Below the pieces are notes generated by a model. It did no database searches, was not told the DNA's origin, and was given only the letters and a program-made list of their open reading frames with translations. The translations under genes were made by a program, and so were the position numbers. Shown one piece after another: positions 27,401 to 36,563 of a stretch of 64,000 bases of DNA (its first letter is position 1; each line of letters begins with the position of its first letter). This DNA is from Streblospio benedicti (Eukaryota; Annelida; Polychaeta; Spionida; Spionidae). The stretch is from assembly GCA_019095985.1 (NCBI GenBank), contig CM032663.1:42576008-42640007 (forward strand), given 5' to 3'.

Positions 27401-30400
27401 GTTGAGGTTGAGCTTCGGGCGGTGCGTGTGGATCTTGATGGCTTCCAAGATCTTACGTCGGAAGGGCTGATCTTCTCTGCCTATGACTCTGGCTAACTCA
27501 CTACTGAATAGATGTCCAGTATTCTCTGTGTGGATCTGTATGGCAGACTGGGTACTATGCGGGTCCATGTGTTCCTTCAGTCTCGTTTGCAGATTCCTGC
27601 CAGTTTCCCCAATGTATGTTTCATGGCATGAAGGGCATGAGATGTCATACAACACTCCACACATTTTCTTTGGGTCGTCTTTGTCCTTGGGTCTAACTAG
27701 CAGGCTCCTAAGCGTGTTGAAAGGCTTATGGAAAGACGGGACACCATGTTTCTTAAGGATCCTCTGCATAGTTTCAGATGTGCCTTTCACATACGGAATT
27801 CTCACAGGGAACTTCTTAGCCGTATTGTCACTTGTTTCAGACGGTTCTTCTGTTCTCTTTTTGGAAGGAACTTTGAACGCCCAGGGCTTGTATCCATTCA
27901 CTTTCAGCACTTGTTTCACATGTTTCACCTCTTTCACACGGTCTTCCTCCTCGGTTACCAGATGTTCGGCTCTCCTTAGGAGTGTGCGGACTACCGAGCG
28001 TTTGTGTTCAAGATGATGGTTGGAGTCCCAGTTCAAGTACTGATCAGTGTGTGTGGGCTTCCTATAAACACTAGTCTTCAGGGATCCGTCTTGTTTCCTC
28101 TCAATGTGAGTGTCTAGGAAGGCAAGTTTCTGATCAATCTCACCTTCAATGGTGAATTGAATACTCTGGCTAAGGGAATTCAAGTAAGTTGAAAACTCCT
28201 CAATCTGATGGATTCACTGGGGGGTTCTTAAGTGCTCTCTGTTCAAAATCTTCCATCACTAGGTCTGCGACCACCGGTGAGACGGGAGAGCCCATCGGAG
28301 CTCCTTGGATTTGTCTGTAAAAGACCCCGTTCGACACAAAGTAGGTGGTTTCGAGACAAAACTTCAGGATGGTAATGATTTGCTCAACATCTAACTCGCA
28401 TCTGTCTGGAAGAGTCTCATCTTCAATCAGCCAGAGTCATAGGCAGAGAAGATCAGCCCTTCCGACGTAAGATCTTGGAAGCCATCAAGATCCACACGCA
28501 CCGCCCGAAGCTCAACCTCAACCAAGGCAGGAGCATCCCCCGAACCTCCTCCATCTGCTTTCCACCAGGAACTCCACCTGGCGGAAACCCAGTTCGCGCC
28601 ATTGTGACGTCATCGTACCAAAACAGTCACTCGGTTGAAGGCACCGCGATGGTCGCCGCAACGTCAGTACATGTTGTAAATAGTAAGTAGTAGTGTAGTG
28701 TAGTCATAAATTAATCTAGATGAATAGTCCTACTACTAGTAATAGTCTACATAAAGATACCGTATTGTCGTGGACCAATATTCTTAAGACAACAATAAGA
28801 TTGTATATGTACATCATTTTATAGCCTGCGTACTAACCATACAGCTATATTTTACGATAATATTGATTAAAAACACATGCTTCTGTTCATTAGTACACAA
28901 CTAAACAAAATATATTCCATGGAGAATCCTGCCAAAATGCCAGTTGTGTTGTGTTGTTCACCCACGTGGTTTGATAATAGGATAATAGTTTGGGTCCATG
29001 TCCGATCTGCCCTTGTGCACATTTGGAAAAATGGGAATATATAGCGGAGGGTCCGAGTAATGGAAAAATATTCGAATGAAGGATATATGGATAAAAGAGG
29101 TTGTACTGTATTTAGCTGTTGACATTGAAAAGCAAGATAACAAAAATTATACTTATGTACCACTCATAATAGTGTCTAAAACACATCCCTATGCCTTATG
29201 TTGAATTTTCCCACACCCGAGTGTCTGATTTTGACTTCCTTAATATCAGTCATAAATGCTAGATGTTAATTTTATGTTTGCATGGCTTTCAGGAGCGCGA
29301 GTTTGTAGAGATGGATCCTGCATATAATGGAACAGCTAACCGGCCTTCCAATACCCCTCCGCTTACACCCAGCCCCTCGCTTACTTCCCTAACAAACCAC
29401 CGGCCGGGGGGCGGCGGACGGCAGGGTGGTTGCTGCACACAACGCAGACCAAACCACAAAAATTATGAGGTCAGTATTGCAGTATGATCTACTCAAATTG
29501 TGGATAAAACGTTAATTACTCTCAAGATTGTGACCTGCAATCCTTGAAGTCGGAAATTGAATTGAATAAAACAGTGTCTTTTATGGGTGCAAATCAATTG
29601 TTTAAGAAGTACTTATTGCTGGTAAGAAGGTGCCACTTACTTTGACCATCATCCTTCTATTTAGTGGGTTTTGCTAACTTTTCAAAGTATGTCACATGCT
29701 AAATTGAATCACACTTTGATTAAGAGTGATTCAAATTTTTTGTCGCTGTGTATGCCACAGACTGGCGGGCATCAAATGCAGCTTTACATAAAACATTAAT
29801 ATTGATAAATAAAACATTCTATCATTCCGTGCAAAAATCACCGCCAATAACCCACGCTGATTGGTCAATCAGCATGCTCAATTATACGATTGACTGCACG
29901 CTCCAGTGATTGACTGCACGCTACGACACCACCAAAAAAAGTCTAATCACTAACCTATAGTTGTTGTATTTATTATTTCTTGGTGTCAAAAATCAATCGC
30001 ATATTGGTCTTTTATCATTAACAAATGTTTTTACATTGGATAATTTCTAAACTACGCTAAATTCAAAGGTTTTAACCGAATACCAGTCTCATTCTATCAT
30101 GACTAAAATCCACACTAAATGAGTGTCTGATTCGTTTTTATTTTGAAATAAATCCTATCATAACAATCTCATTGCCATTTTGACCATGCGACGTCACGGA
30201 CCACAGTCAACACTAGACTAGTACCGTCACATTTTTTATACAGCTGCTGACGTCGCACGGTCAAATGACAGTGAGACCGTTATGATATGATTTATTTCAA
30301 AATAAAAACAAATCATACACTCATTTAGTGTGGATTTTAGTCATGATAGAATGGTATTTGACTACTCGATTGTCGTGTCAATCTTGAAATTGAGCATGCT

Positions 30401-31061
30401 GACGTCGGATTTACCCTCACTTCGTTCGGGTAAATCAGACGTCAGTATGCTCAATTTCAAGATTGACACTCCAATCTCGTGGTCAATTCCTACAATAATA
30501 TATTCAAAGTTGATATTTTAAATGGGTGGGAGTCTAAAAACTGTGGTTGAGTGCTTATATGGACCACATTCATATAGCATGCATGTTTGTATTGACAGTA
30601 ACTGTTGTGTGTCAGAGCGTACAATGTACAATGTGTAAATCTTATTACAGTATATACAATGTACTGACTATCAATTTTTTTTGCTATATATTCATTTTAA
30701 AAAGAGAAACAAGAAAATGAATAATCTGGCTATTTAAGATTTTATCGTACCTTTTATGTTTGCATCTTAAAAACGATATAAAAGCCATGTGTTTTGTTTC
30801 ATGTATCTTCAGGTTAGATTTTTTTTTCTTCAGGTGCCCGAAGAGCTGAATGATATACAAATTCAGTTGCCTGTGCTGCAAAAATCCTCACGCTCATCAC
30901 TCAATGCAGTGTCCACTCCACCACCAAACTATAACACTGTCACCACATCAGCCATAGTGAGCAGCTCACCGGGTATGGATAACGGTGGAGGAGTCACTGA
31001 TGCATTGTTACAGGACCAAAACCCACCACCATCGTCAACAGTGAGGATCTCAACCCTATAA
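15253..31061 (+). CDS. KCND: Shal/Kv4 voltage-gated potassium channel, C-terminal half (4 exons)
   Basis: Join 15253-15415, 21359-21547, 29293-29469, 30834-31061: 251 codons and a stop. Kv4 channels are tetrameric plasma-membrane K+ channels that carry the fast-inactivating A-type current of neurons and muscle. The first exon here begins in the selectivity filter (G-YGD) and gives the end of the pore loop, all of S6 with the PVPV hinge, and the start of the cytoplasmic tail ([14 protein letters not shown]). The second continues with KARLARIR and the dileucine segment [12 protein letters not shown]. The fourth ends in ISTL, a class I PDZ-type terminus like the VSAL of vertebrate Kv4. Exon boundaries at GG|A and after RAQK match vertebrate KCND genes as I remember them. 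All junctions are GT-AG and the phases agree. The T1 domain and S1-S5 are outside the window. Very secure for Kv4; the single symbol stands for the pre-duplication orthologue. Confidence 0.96.
15416..21358 (+). other. Kv4 intron
   Basis: 5.9 kb of AT-rich sequence. Holds a minisatellite at about 19940-20330 and a short (TTTACA)n run near 18460. No further exon, RNA gene or intact transposon was recognised. Confidence 0.6.
19940..20330. repeat. Minisatellite with about 36-bp units
   Basis: Eight or so units of the form CACCxxxAATATACCAAAAATGTGAAAAA. The right half (20175-20320) is the most regular, and the left half (19998-20115) has a variant unit with GAGAAAAAGTGACC. Read on the minus strand it gives a repeated aromatic HFWYIxGCLF pattern, which comes from the tandem unit and is not evidence for a gene. 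Confidence 0.75.
21359..21547 (+). CDS. KCND: Kv4 exon: cytoplasmic tail with dileucine motif
   Basis: 63 codons in phase 0, from [18 protein letters not shown] to [12 protein letters not shown]. The block HHHLL.CLEKTT is the dileucine-containing segment shown to direct Kv4.2 to dendrites in mammals, and it is conserved here. The segment between them ([17 protein letters not shown]) is charged and diverged. Acceptor TTCAACAG, donor GTGAGT. Confidence 0.95.
22399..22765. repeat. Long foldback (about 370 bp) with CTGATGA and GAAA boxes in each arm
   Basis: The outer arms (22399-22488 and 22678-22765) share AAACAATCTATTGAG, AAGCCTA, AAAGCTTTCA and CATCAGTCTGCC as complements. Inner arms contain GGATGTTGTTGTAGATGGC against its imperfect complement. 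In the outward reading each arm carries CTGATGA then GAAAGC, the order of the conserved hammerhead-ribozyme boxes, which are known in Penelope-like elements; the stems needed for a ribozyme were not found. No protein-coding content. Confidence 0.65.
25248..25370. repeat. Foldback with about 58-bp arms
   Basis: Arms 25248-25305 and 25311-25370 are complementary with a few mismatches: ACAGTCTCTGCTGTCTTGGT at one end, ACCAAGACAGCAGAGACTGT at the other, and GGGATCTCGG/CCGAGATCCC beside a five-base loop. Confidence 0.85.
25683..25800 (-). mobile_element. SINE 3' module, second copy
   Basis: Complementary over about 110 bp to 41806-41920: GATGATTATAGCAGAGGGAG, then GTGTTGGTACATG, then CAACTGAGCC. 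The poly-A-side tail here is (CAAA)n on the minus strand. The tRNA-like head seen at 41505 is absent. Confidence 0.7.
26018..26336. mobile_element. Harbinger-like MITE, C-rich interior, TAA target duplication
   Basis: TAA (26015-26017) precedes GGGAATGATCATGAATAA; the right end complement reads AGGAACGATCATAAATAA and is followed by TAA (26337-26339). The interior has repeated GTGACCC(C) and GGACGACCC segments. The same interior occurs inverted at 41240-41440. Confidence 0.7.
26613..26861. mobile_element. MITE with about 27-bp imperfect terminal inverted repeats
   Basis: ATGGTGCGTTCGTATGCTTT at the left is mirrored by the complement of the right end (ATGCTGCATTCGGGTGCTTC), each continuing into TTCCAA. 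Subterminal GTGGAAAATTC/GAATTTTCCATA also pair. Target duplication unclear; superfamily not assigned. Confidence 0.6.
27284..28183 (-). CDS. Penelope-like element protein: RT C-terminus plus GIY-YIG endonuclease
   Basis: A 299-codon open frame from ATG. Residues 1-120 ([20 protein letters not shown], then [20 protein letters not shown]) match the thumb/connector of Penelope-like reverse transcriptases, where LAFLDT and RKPTHTDRYL are hallmark phrases. Residues about 175-220 ([13 protein letters not shown], then [17 protein letters not shown]) are the GIY-YIG nuclease with its YIG, arginine and HxxC-like surroundings. These elements prime reverse transcription at nicks made by this nuclease. 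The frame continues upstream of this ATG into reverse-transcriptase sequence, so ATG is only the first methionine in the surviving part. No host function is implied. Confidence 0.85.
   Translation of the reverse strand: MNSLSQSIQFTIEGEIDQKLAFLDTHIERKQDGSLKTSVYRKPTHTDQYLNWDSNHHLEHKRSVVRTLLRRAEHLVTEEEDRVKEVKHVKQVLKVNGYKPWAFKVPSKKRTEEPSETSDNTAKKFPVRIPYVKGTSETMQRILKKHGVPSFHKPFNTLRSLLVRPKDKDDPKKMCGVLYDISCPSCHETYIGETGRNLQTRLKEHMDPHSTQSAIQIHTENTGHLFSSELARVIGREDQPFRRKILEAIKIHTHRPKLNLNQGRSIPPNLLHLLSTRNSTWRKPSSRHCDVIVPKQSLG
28432..28718 (+). repeat. Inverted copy of the Penelope-like 3' end
   Basis: Complement of 27204-27490, from TAGATTAATTTATGAC at the outer edge to CGACGTAAGATCTTGG and GAGTCATAGGCAGAG at the inner edge. 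It differs at few positions, so both arms arose in one event or recently. The short open frames on + here (from 28475) are mirror images of the endonuclease C-terminus. Confidence 0.85.
29293..29469 (+). CDS. KCND: Kv4 exon: distal tail, proline-rich
   Basis: 59 codons, phase 0: EREFVEMDP then [18 protein letters not shown] and a [13 protein letters not shown] segment. EFVE follows LEKTT as HEFVD does in vertebrate Kv4.2, and CCTQRR parallels CCSRR. Acceptor CTTTCAG, donor GTCAGT. Confidence 0.93.
29470..30833 (+). other. Last Kv4 intron
   Basis: 1.36 kb, half of which is foldback family B copy 2 (29815-30496). Nothing else recognised. Confidence 0.6.
29815..30496. repeat. Foldback repeat family B, copy 2, with a second internal inverted repeat
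   Basis: Same termini as 12343-12816. In addition it has arms of about 105 bp (about 30096-30200 and 30250-30355) in which TTCTATCATGACTAAAATCC pairs with GGATTTTAGTCATGATAGAA around a GACGTC-containing centre; copy 1 keeps only the right arm. The right terminal hairpin (about 30362-30487) matches that of copy 1, with concordant changes in both arms. Confidence 0.8.
30834..31061 (+). CDS. KCND: Kv4 last coding exon with PDZ-type C-terminus
   Basis: 75 codons and [19 protein letters not shown], then [13 protein letters not shown], ending [14 protein letters not shown] and SRSSLNA correspond to ELSTIQIR and SRSSLNA of vertebrate Kv4, and VRISTL to VRVSAL. Acceptor CTTCAG after a T-rich tract. 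Confidence 0.94.
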   Translation: MPEELNDIQIQLPVLQKSSRSSLNAVSTPPPNYNTVTTSAIVSSSPGMDNGGGVTDALLQDQNPPPSSTVRISTL

Positions 31062-33695
31062 TCATCATTCGACACTAGGCAGTTTATTTCTTGTGTCAAA
31101 TCGCAACACAACACTTAGTACAGTATGATATATACTGCACCAGATCGCTGGTGCTGTTGTCACTTTAGCTGGCGAGTGGAGTTAGTGTTTACTACCAACT
31201 CAGCTCCACACCTTCCACATGTTCTCTCAGACATTGTGATCATTCTCATCAACACCAAGTTGCGCCATCAGCTTCATGATGACCACTTAGTCAATGACAG
31301 TCATCATATTTGTATATTTGTGCCATGAGATTACGCTCAACTTTCTTCTGTATAATGACAACACAAGGCAGAATTTACATTTATATGTATATGGAATTTG
31401 CTCATTATTTGGATTGACAGTCACATCACTGTTATTTGCAGCAAGTTGAAGGGACTAAATCCGTAAAATCCAAGATAACATTGTAGGAGTTCGTTCATTA
31501 TTAAAGTCCTGGTTGATGCTTCTTGGTGGATTAATTTAATCAGTCATCTTGGTGCAAAATGCATGGTTTGAAAAGTACAAGGGTTGTGAAAATGTGACGG
31601 AATAAATGTAGTGCAGATATACATCCTTTTATATATATGTAATGGTTTTTAGTCTGATCTTTTTTTTTCAATTTCATCAAAATTAGACTACTCAAGCTGC
31701 ATCTTTACAATTCATAGGTGGTGGTTACATACATGTATTTAGAAAAGAACGAAAACGTGAAGTATATGATTTTATGCTTGTGACAAAGGTGCACGTTGAT
31801 ACACATGAGTGATAACTACTAAATGAAAAGTAACCCAAGTAAAGTGAAAGTCGATTTTTGTTTGTTATTAGAAGCCTGCAGCACCGTGACTTGAGTTGTA
31901 GATATATGTATATGTGAAGCCCATATTACAGGCTATGAGAGGCAGGGTATGGATTGTGGGAGCCATTCGGCTTTCAACGTCCTTTTCCTTCTTCTAGAAT
32001 AAAAAACTTCTTGATCATTGTGTACAGAAAGTGGCATGTATGCACTTTTCTGTTATTTACTTTAATTTTAGACCAGTTTATGGTGAAAGCAACAGCGTCT
32101 ACAATGTTCTACTCATAGCATTATGATTTAGTGTCTACCACAGATGCGTTCCTCACCAAATTTCCTAGTGATTTGGGAATTTCCGTACTTGGAATGGAGT
32201 GTTTTTGCCAAAAATATAACAATGTGTTTATCATAGCTGATGTAGGAAGCTTTGTATGTTGATTTATGCTAGGATTTACTGTTGTACACCTCACAAAATT
32301 CTCAATGAATCTTTATGTTTGTTTTTTTTTTTAAAATTTGTGAGGTCTTAACATCCACAATGTCCTAGCAATAAGTCTACAATTACGACATATTCAGGAT
32401 CATGCAAAATCAAAATAACCACTGGCATTTTTGTTGGCGTTAGCCATATTGTATATTGCTAGTCGTTTCTTCTGTATAACTGCATAGTTACAGTTACATA
32501 AATCTCAGTACCATATAATGCTCGATTGTTAAGTTAGCTGTACACATTTTATAGAATATACTAGATCGTTGAATTTAGATTTAGGTTCCAAAGACATGAT
32601 TAACTGACCAGTATGTCACTTGAATATAGTTTACTATCACATAAAAATAAAAAAAACTCATCACCTCTATTTGCAAGGTTACAGTACAGTAGGTATGTTT
32701 TTTTTAAATCTGTTATATGAAAAGAATTATTTAAAACTGCTCATTGCCTATTGTCTATTCTTGTAGTTGTAGTTGTAGTGGTAGAAAAATTTGCCCCAGT
32801 ATGTTGTCAAATTATTTAGCATTGCCAGTTGACTCTTTAATTGTATATTTGCAATTACACGTGCATTCTAAAGATGCGAATCAGTGATTTAGGTATATGT
32901 TGGTCCTTTTTCTATGTAAATATATTGAATTTCATCATAATGATTAGTCAGCAAAATTCAAATAATTATGAATCTAAATAAGTCATTGATGCATTGAAAA
33001 TATTCCAGTGCTTCCTCTGGGGATCACCTCATCCAAGAGCACTGGAGTGAAGCTGGATGTTTGTTAATAGCCTCCCTGTGATGTTCATCTCTTCCATACT
33101 GTGTATGCAAGGGAGACCACGTCTTTGCCTCAGCACACTCTTCATCAATCTGATCATTTTGTAGAAACATAATTGTTGCCATTACTGGTGCTTGATAGGG
33201 CGCGCATTGTAAACGTTGTGATATGAATACTGTTTGAATAAATCAAAAACAACAACATGGTGGCCACATCCCTGCACATACACTCCCATAGACCGATTTT
33301 AGCAATACCAATAACACTCCTTTTGTCTATATATCGGATATGAAGACATTACTTACTTGAATGAGTATAAAAAAATAAGCGATGAAGTAATATATTAGGT
33401 TATAGATGCTTATGTATAGAAGACACATACATCGTGGTGTTTGATAAATAGAATCATTAGTAAAAAGATTGTTTGGGTCTGTATTGGTTAGGCTCCATAA
33501 AATTAATAAAACGTTTCTCGTCCTGCCTATTTTCCTACACATATTTATTTTTTTATTTTGTTGATTTTTTCTGTCCTGCTATTATAAAAAAAATGAGGAG
33601 GGGTTCACTTTTTATTTTTCTTCCGCGCAAAATCTTTAATTTTTCAAGTTGAATATTGGGCCATGAATGAACTACATGTGTTACAATTGTATGTG

Positions 33696-34142
33696 AACAA
33701 TGTCTTTCTATTATCAAAATCATAAAACATCACTTGTAAAGCAACTAGTATAATCAATGAAGTATAATATCTAGCGTGCATAGCAAACAAATGACAGGCC
33801 TCTGACACTGGGCCGTTTTGTTTGCAGCCAGGCAGGAGGGCCGTTTATTTTTTATCACTGGGGAGGCAATAAAAATGTTCAGGAGGCTGCACTATACACA
33901 GGAGGGAGGGGACGAGAAACAATGTCTTTCTATTATCAAAATCATAAAACATCACTTGTAAAGCAACTAGTATAATCAATGAAGTATAATATCTAGCGTG
34001 CATAGCAAACAAATGACAGGCCTCTGACACTGGGCCGTTTTGTTTGCAGCCAGGCGGGAGGGCCGTTTATTTTTTATCACTGGGGAGGCAATAAAAATGT
34101 TCAGGAGGCTGCACTATACACAGGAGGGAGGGGACGAGAAAC
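33696..34142. repeat. 222-bp tandem duplication
   Basis: The segment starting AACAATGTCTTTCTATT at 33696 repeats at 33918, and both units end ...GGGACGAGAAAC (33920 and 34142). I see one substitution between them (GGCAGGAGGG against GGCGGGAGGG). The near identity means the duplication is very recent, polymorphic, or an assembly artefact. Confidence 0.9.
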
Positions 34143-34512
34143 ATTTTATTATTTTTATGGGGCCTTAATGGTAATAGTTTTTTTTTATATTCCAATATAT
34201 GCTGATATGTCCACTTCATCCAAAGGTGTTTCCCAAAGTTTAACCTTGATACATTGATTGTGCAGGGATAATTACTAATAGCAATTATTTTGTACACAAA
34301 AATATCATAAAACATACTGTTCATATTCTTCATATATCAGAATTTACATATGTACTTCCTCATTTGGTCCAATTTGATGTAAATGTAAACATTCCTAATG
34401 GCATAAAGTTACCTATGATTCTGTGACTTGTGCAACTATCAAATTGTCATATTTTGAAGATTTGTTTCTACTATGTGAAATCAAGCTCATTCTTCAAACA
34501 ATTTGGTTCATA

Positions 34513-34851
34513 GACATATGTTTATTTATACTTTAAACAGGACAATAAGAGTTCGATATACATTTTGAGCATTCGGCAATTGCTCTTGCCTTGTTCACAA
34601 CAAGTGATGACGTCATAGGTCGTCACTGTTGACGCGGGAGAATCTCCAGCTGCGCCCCCCCCCCCTCGAGGGGTCAACACATTGTTCCATATGGTGGGAA
34701 AGGTGTGTCTGCCTCCATCTCTGTTGAGAGGTCTCAGTCTCCTTATCTGGATCACTTCCTTCACTCCATGTACAAAGTACTTTGGTTCGACAAAGTTAAA
34801 GTATAAATAAACATATGACTATCAGATCCAGTATAAATGAACTTCTATCAT
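34513..34851 (-). mobile_element. Second Penelope-like 3' fragment with inverted end
   Basis: Flanked by a perfect 15-bp direct repeat ACAATTTGGTTCATA (34498-34512 and 34852-34866). On the minus strand EVIQIRRLRP, NRDGGRHTFPTIWNNVL is the C-terminus of a Penelope-like endonuclease protein. A 24-bp terminal piece (CATATGTTTATTTATACTTT) recurs inverted at about 34794-34817, followed by 34 extra bases before the right repeat. The encoded family differs from that at 27204-28757. Confidence 0.75.
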
Positions 34852-36016
34852 ACAATTTGGTTCATATCTAACCTACACAGTAATGATGCATGAATTATTT
34901 CATCAAATGTAGTATCTACCATTTGTAACATATCATCTCATTGTCATTAAGTCATTATTTCTCCTTTGATCTGTAGCATGTATCAGTATTTAATTATCAT
35001 GTTTTATATCACAATTTATTCAATGTTATTGAACATGTACATAGTTTAAAGACTGTGAGTTGACATTGTTATGTATAGTGACTTCTCGAATATTATTTAT
35101 TGTAGCGCAGTTGAGTAATATCATAGTATTTATGTTCTCATTGTAAGAACTTATGTTATGAGAGAATAGTTTGCACACATTATTACATCATTTTGCACTG
35201 ATTTATGTTAGTTCAAATCAATTGTTTTGAATTATTTTGGTCATGAATGAACAGTAGATGGATGTCGATCATGCTTTTTTGGGTAACGTATTTAATTATA
35301 CTAAGCTTGATATCCTTGTTATTAGATACTAATATTATAGTAGTCTGTTAAAACATTGTTCAAGGATTGTGATAAAAAGTGAAGTCATTAAATTGTGTAT
35401 GTTCAGTGTAGATTTCTCACCCATACATTGGTGTTATATTTATATTATTTATATGCTAATTTGAAAGTTCACGTACTATTTGAATTAAATATAGGTAAAT
35501 GGAGTTACTAAGCATGTATGTTTTGGCATGTTATCCATTATGCGTTTGTTGTTATAGGATTATATCTGTTGAACGAATGCTTAATCTGTTTAAGGTTAAG
35601 TTTACACAAGTTTGCACAAGAGTTATATACCCCATATATGTCGAAATTTTCATTATAAAATATAATGAACAGATTTTTTGGAAAGTAGATATTAGTCATA
35701 TGAAATTGAATGACAGGTAAAGGATGCAGGGGGAACATTTCCCAGTATTATTTGTTAAAACTAAATATTTCAGAAGTTGAAAAGTTTTTGTTTTAACAAA
35801 TTTAATAGGTATAAATATTTGTAGAAATGTCGATATTACATTTGTTATTTTAAGTTGATTGCAATTTGTTTATTTGGAATATTATGGTACACACATATAA
35901 AACAGCATGTTTAAGAGGTTTTCATGGTAAAAGGTTTCTGCATGGCAATTAAAAGTTTGGTCTTGAACTTCATTTTATGCACATAAAATTTGTGATGGCA
36001 ATTTGAATGTTTGGTG

Positions 36017-36116
36017 NNNNNNNNNNNNNNNNNNNNNNNNNNNNNNNNNNNNNNNNNNNNNNNNNNNNNNNNNNNNNNNNNNNNNNNNNNNNNNNNNNNN
36101 NNNNNNNNNNNNNNNN
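36017..36116. other. Assembly gap (100 N)
   Basis: Exactly 100 N, the usual placeholder for a gap of unknown size. It lies between the Kv4 flank and the 3' end of PPIL1, so the true distance is unknown. Confidence 0.99.
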
Positions 36117-36270
36117 CTTGAATTTATGTAAGAAAACTATGAGCATAATGATATCAAATTCTGGATCAACATTTGTTTAAAGTGATACTGCGATATCCTT
36201 CTTGAAACAATGTTATCAATTTTCTTTCTATATCAGCCACAACAGTCTTCATTGATAGTATAAAACAAGC

Positions 36271-36563
36271 CTACGTAACAGTAACAGAAGCTCTTGTGAT
36301 TTTCACATCATCTACTGGTTTGTCTCCAGAGTCAGTTTCAACCATGCCAAGCCTTTTAACCACTGCCATACCACTATGAATTCGTCCAAATATTGTATGC
36401 TTGCCATCTAGCCACTGTGTTGGAGCCAATGTAATAAAAAACTGCGAACCATTGGTATTTGGCCCTGAATTAGCCATAGACAAAATACCGGCACCTGTGT
36501 GCTTCAGCTCAGGATGAATTTCATCGTCAAACTCTTTACCATATATTGATGCACCTCCTCTCC
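36271..36563 (-). CDS. PPIL1: PPIL1 exon 3 (active-site half)
   Basis: 97 codons including TAG, completing the glycine of [12 protein letters not shown]. Contains [20 protein letters not shown] and the [11 protein letters not shown] segment. Acceptor on the minus strand is TTACATTTCAG. Confidence 0.97.

Larger units (their letters stand above)
27204..28757 (-). mobile_element. Penelope-like retroelement, 5'-truncated, with an inverted 3'-end copy
   Basis: Flanked by a perfect 12-bp direct repeat TACCGTATTGTC (27192-27203 and 28758-28769). The minus strand carries the last reverse-transcriptase motif ([15 protein letters not shown], about 28262-28310) and then a long frame ending in a GIY-YIG endonuclease. 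The segment 27204-27490 reappears as an inverted copy at 28432-28718, i.e. the element's own 3' end placed at its 5' end. 39 further bases (28719-28757) separate that copy from the right target repeat. The reverse-transcriptase N-terminus is missing, so the copy cannot be autonomous. Confidence 0.85.
26993..29108. mobile_element. pogo/Tigger-like non-autonomous element split by a Penelope-like insertion
   Basis: TA (26991-26992) precedes CAATACAATCTCTTTTATCC; the complement of the right end reads CAGTACAACCTCTTTTATCC with TA outside (29109-29110). TA duplication and a CAGT...TTATCC terminus are typical of pogo/Tigger. Without the insertion at 27204-28757 the element is about 560 bp and has no transposase. 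The insertion is therefore the younger event. Confidence 0.65.
21548..29292 (+). other. Kv4 intron rich in mobile elements
   Basis: Holds foldbacks (22399-22765, 25248-25370), a CTG-rich microsatellite (23584-23605), a SINE-tail fragment (25683-25800), two MITEs (26018-26336, 26613-26861) and a pogo/Tigger-like element carrying a Penelope-like insertion (26993-29108). I see nothing in 22770-25240 apart from the microsatellite. Confidence 0.65.
31062..36016 (+). other. Kv4 3' UTR and downstream flank
   Basis: AATAAA hexamers at about 31601 and 33235 are candidate cleavage signals; the transcript end cannot be fixed from sequence. The region then holds a 222-bp tandem duplication (33696-34142) and a Penelope-like fragment (34513-34851). 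The rest shows no gene. Confidence 0.5.

Noticed and set aside
33840-34333. Two minus-strand frames with the same C-terminal residues
   Set aside because: The identity comes from the 222-bp tandem duplication, not from related genes.
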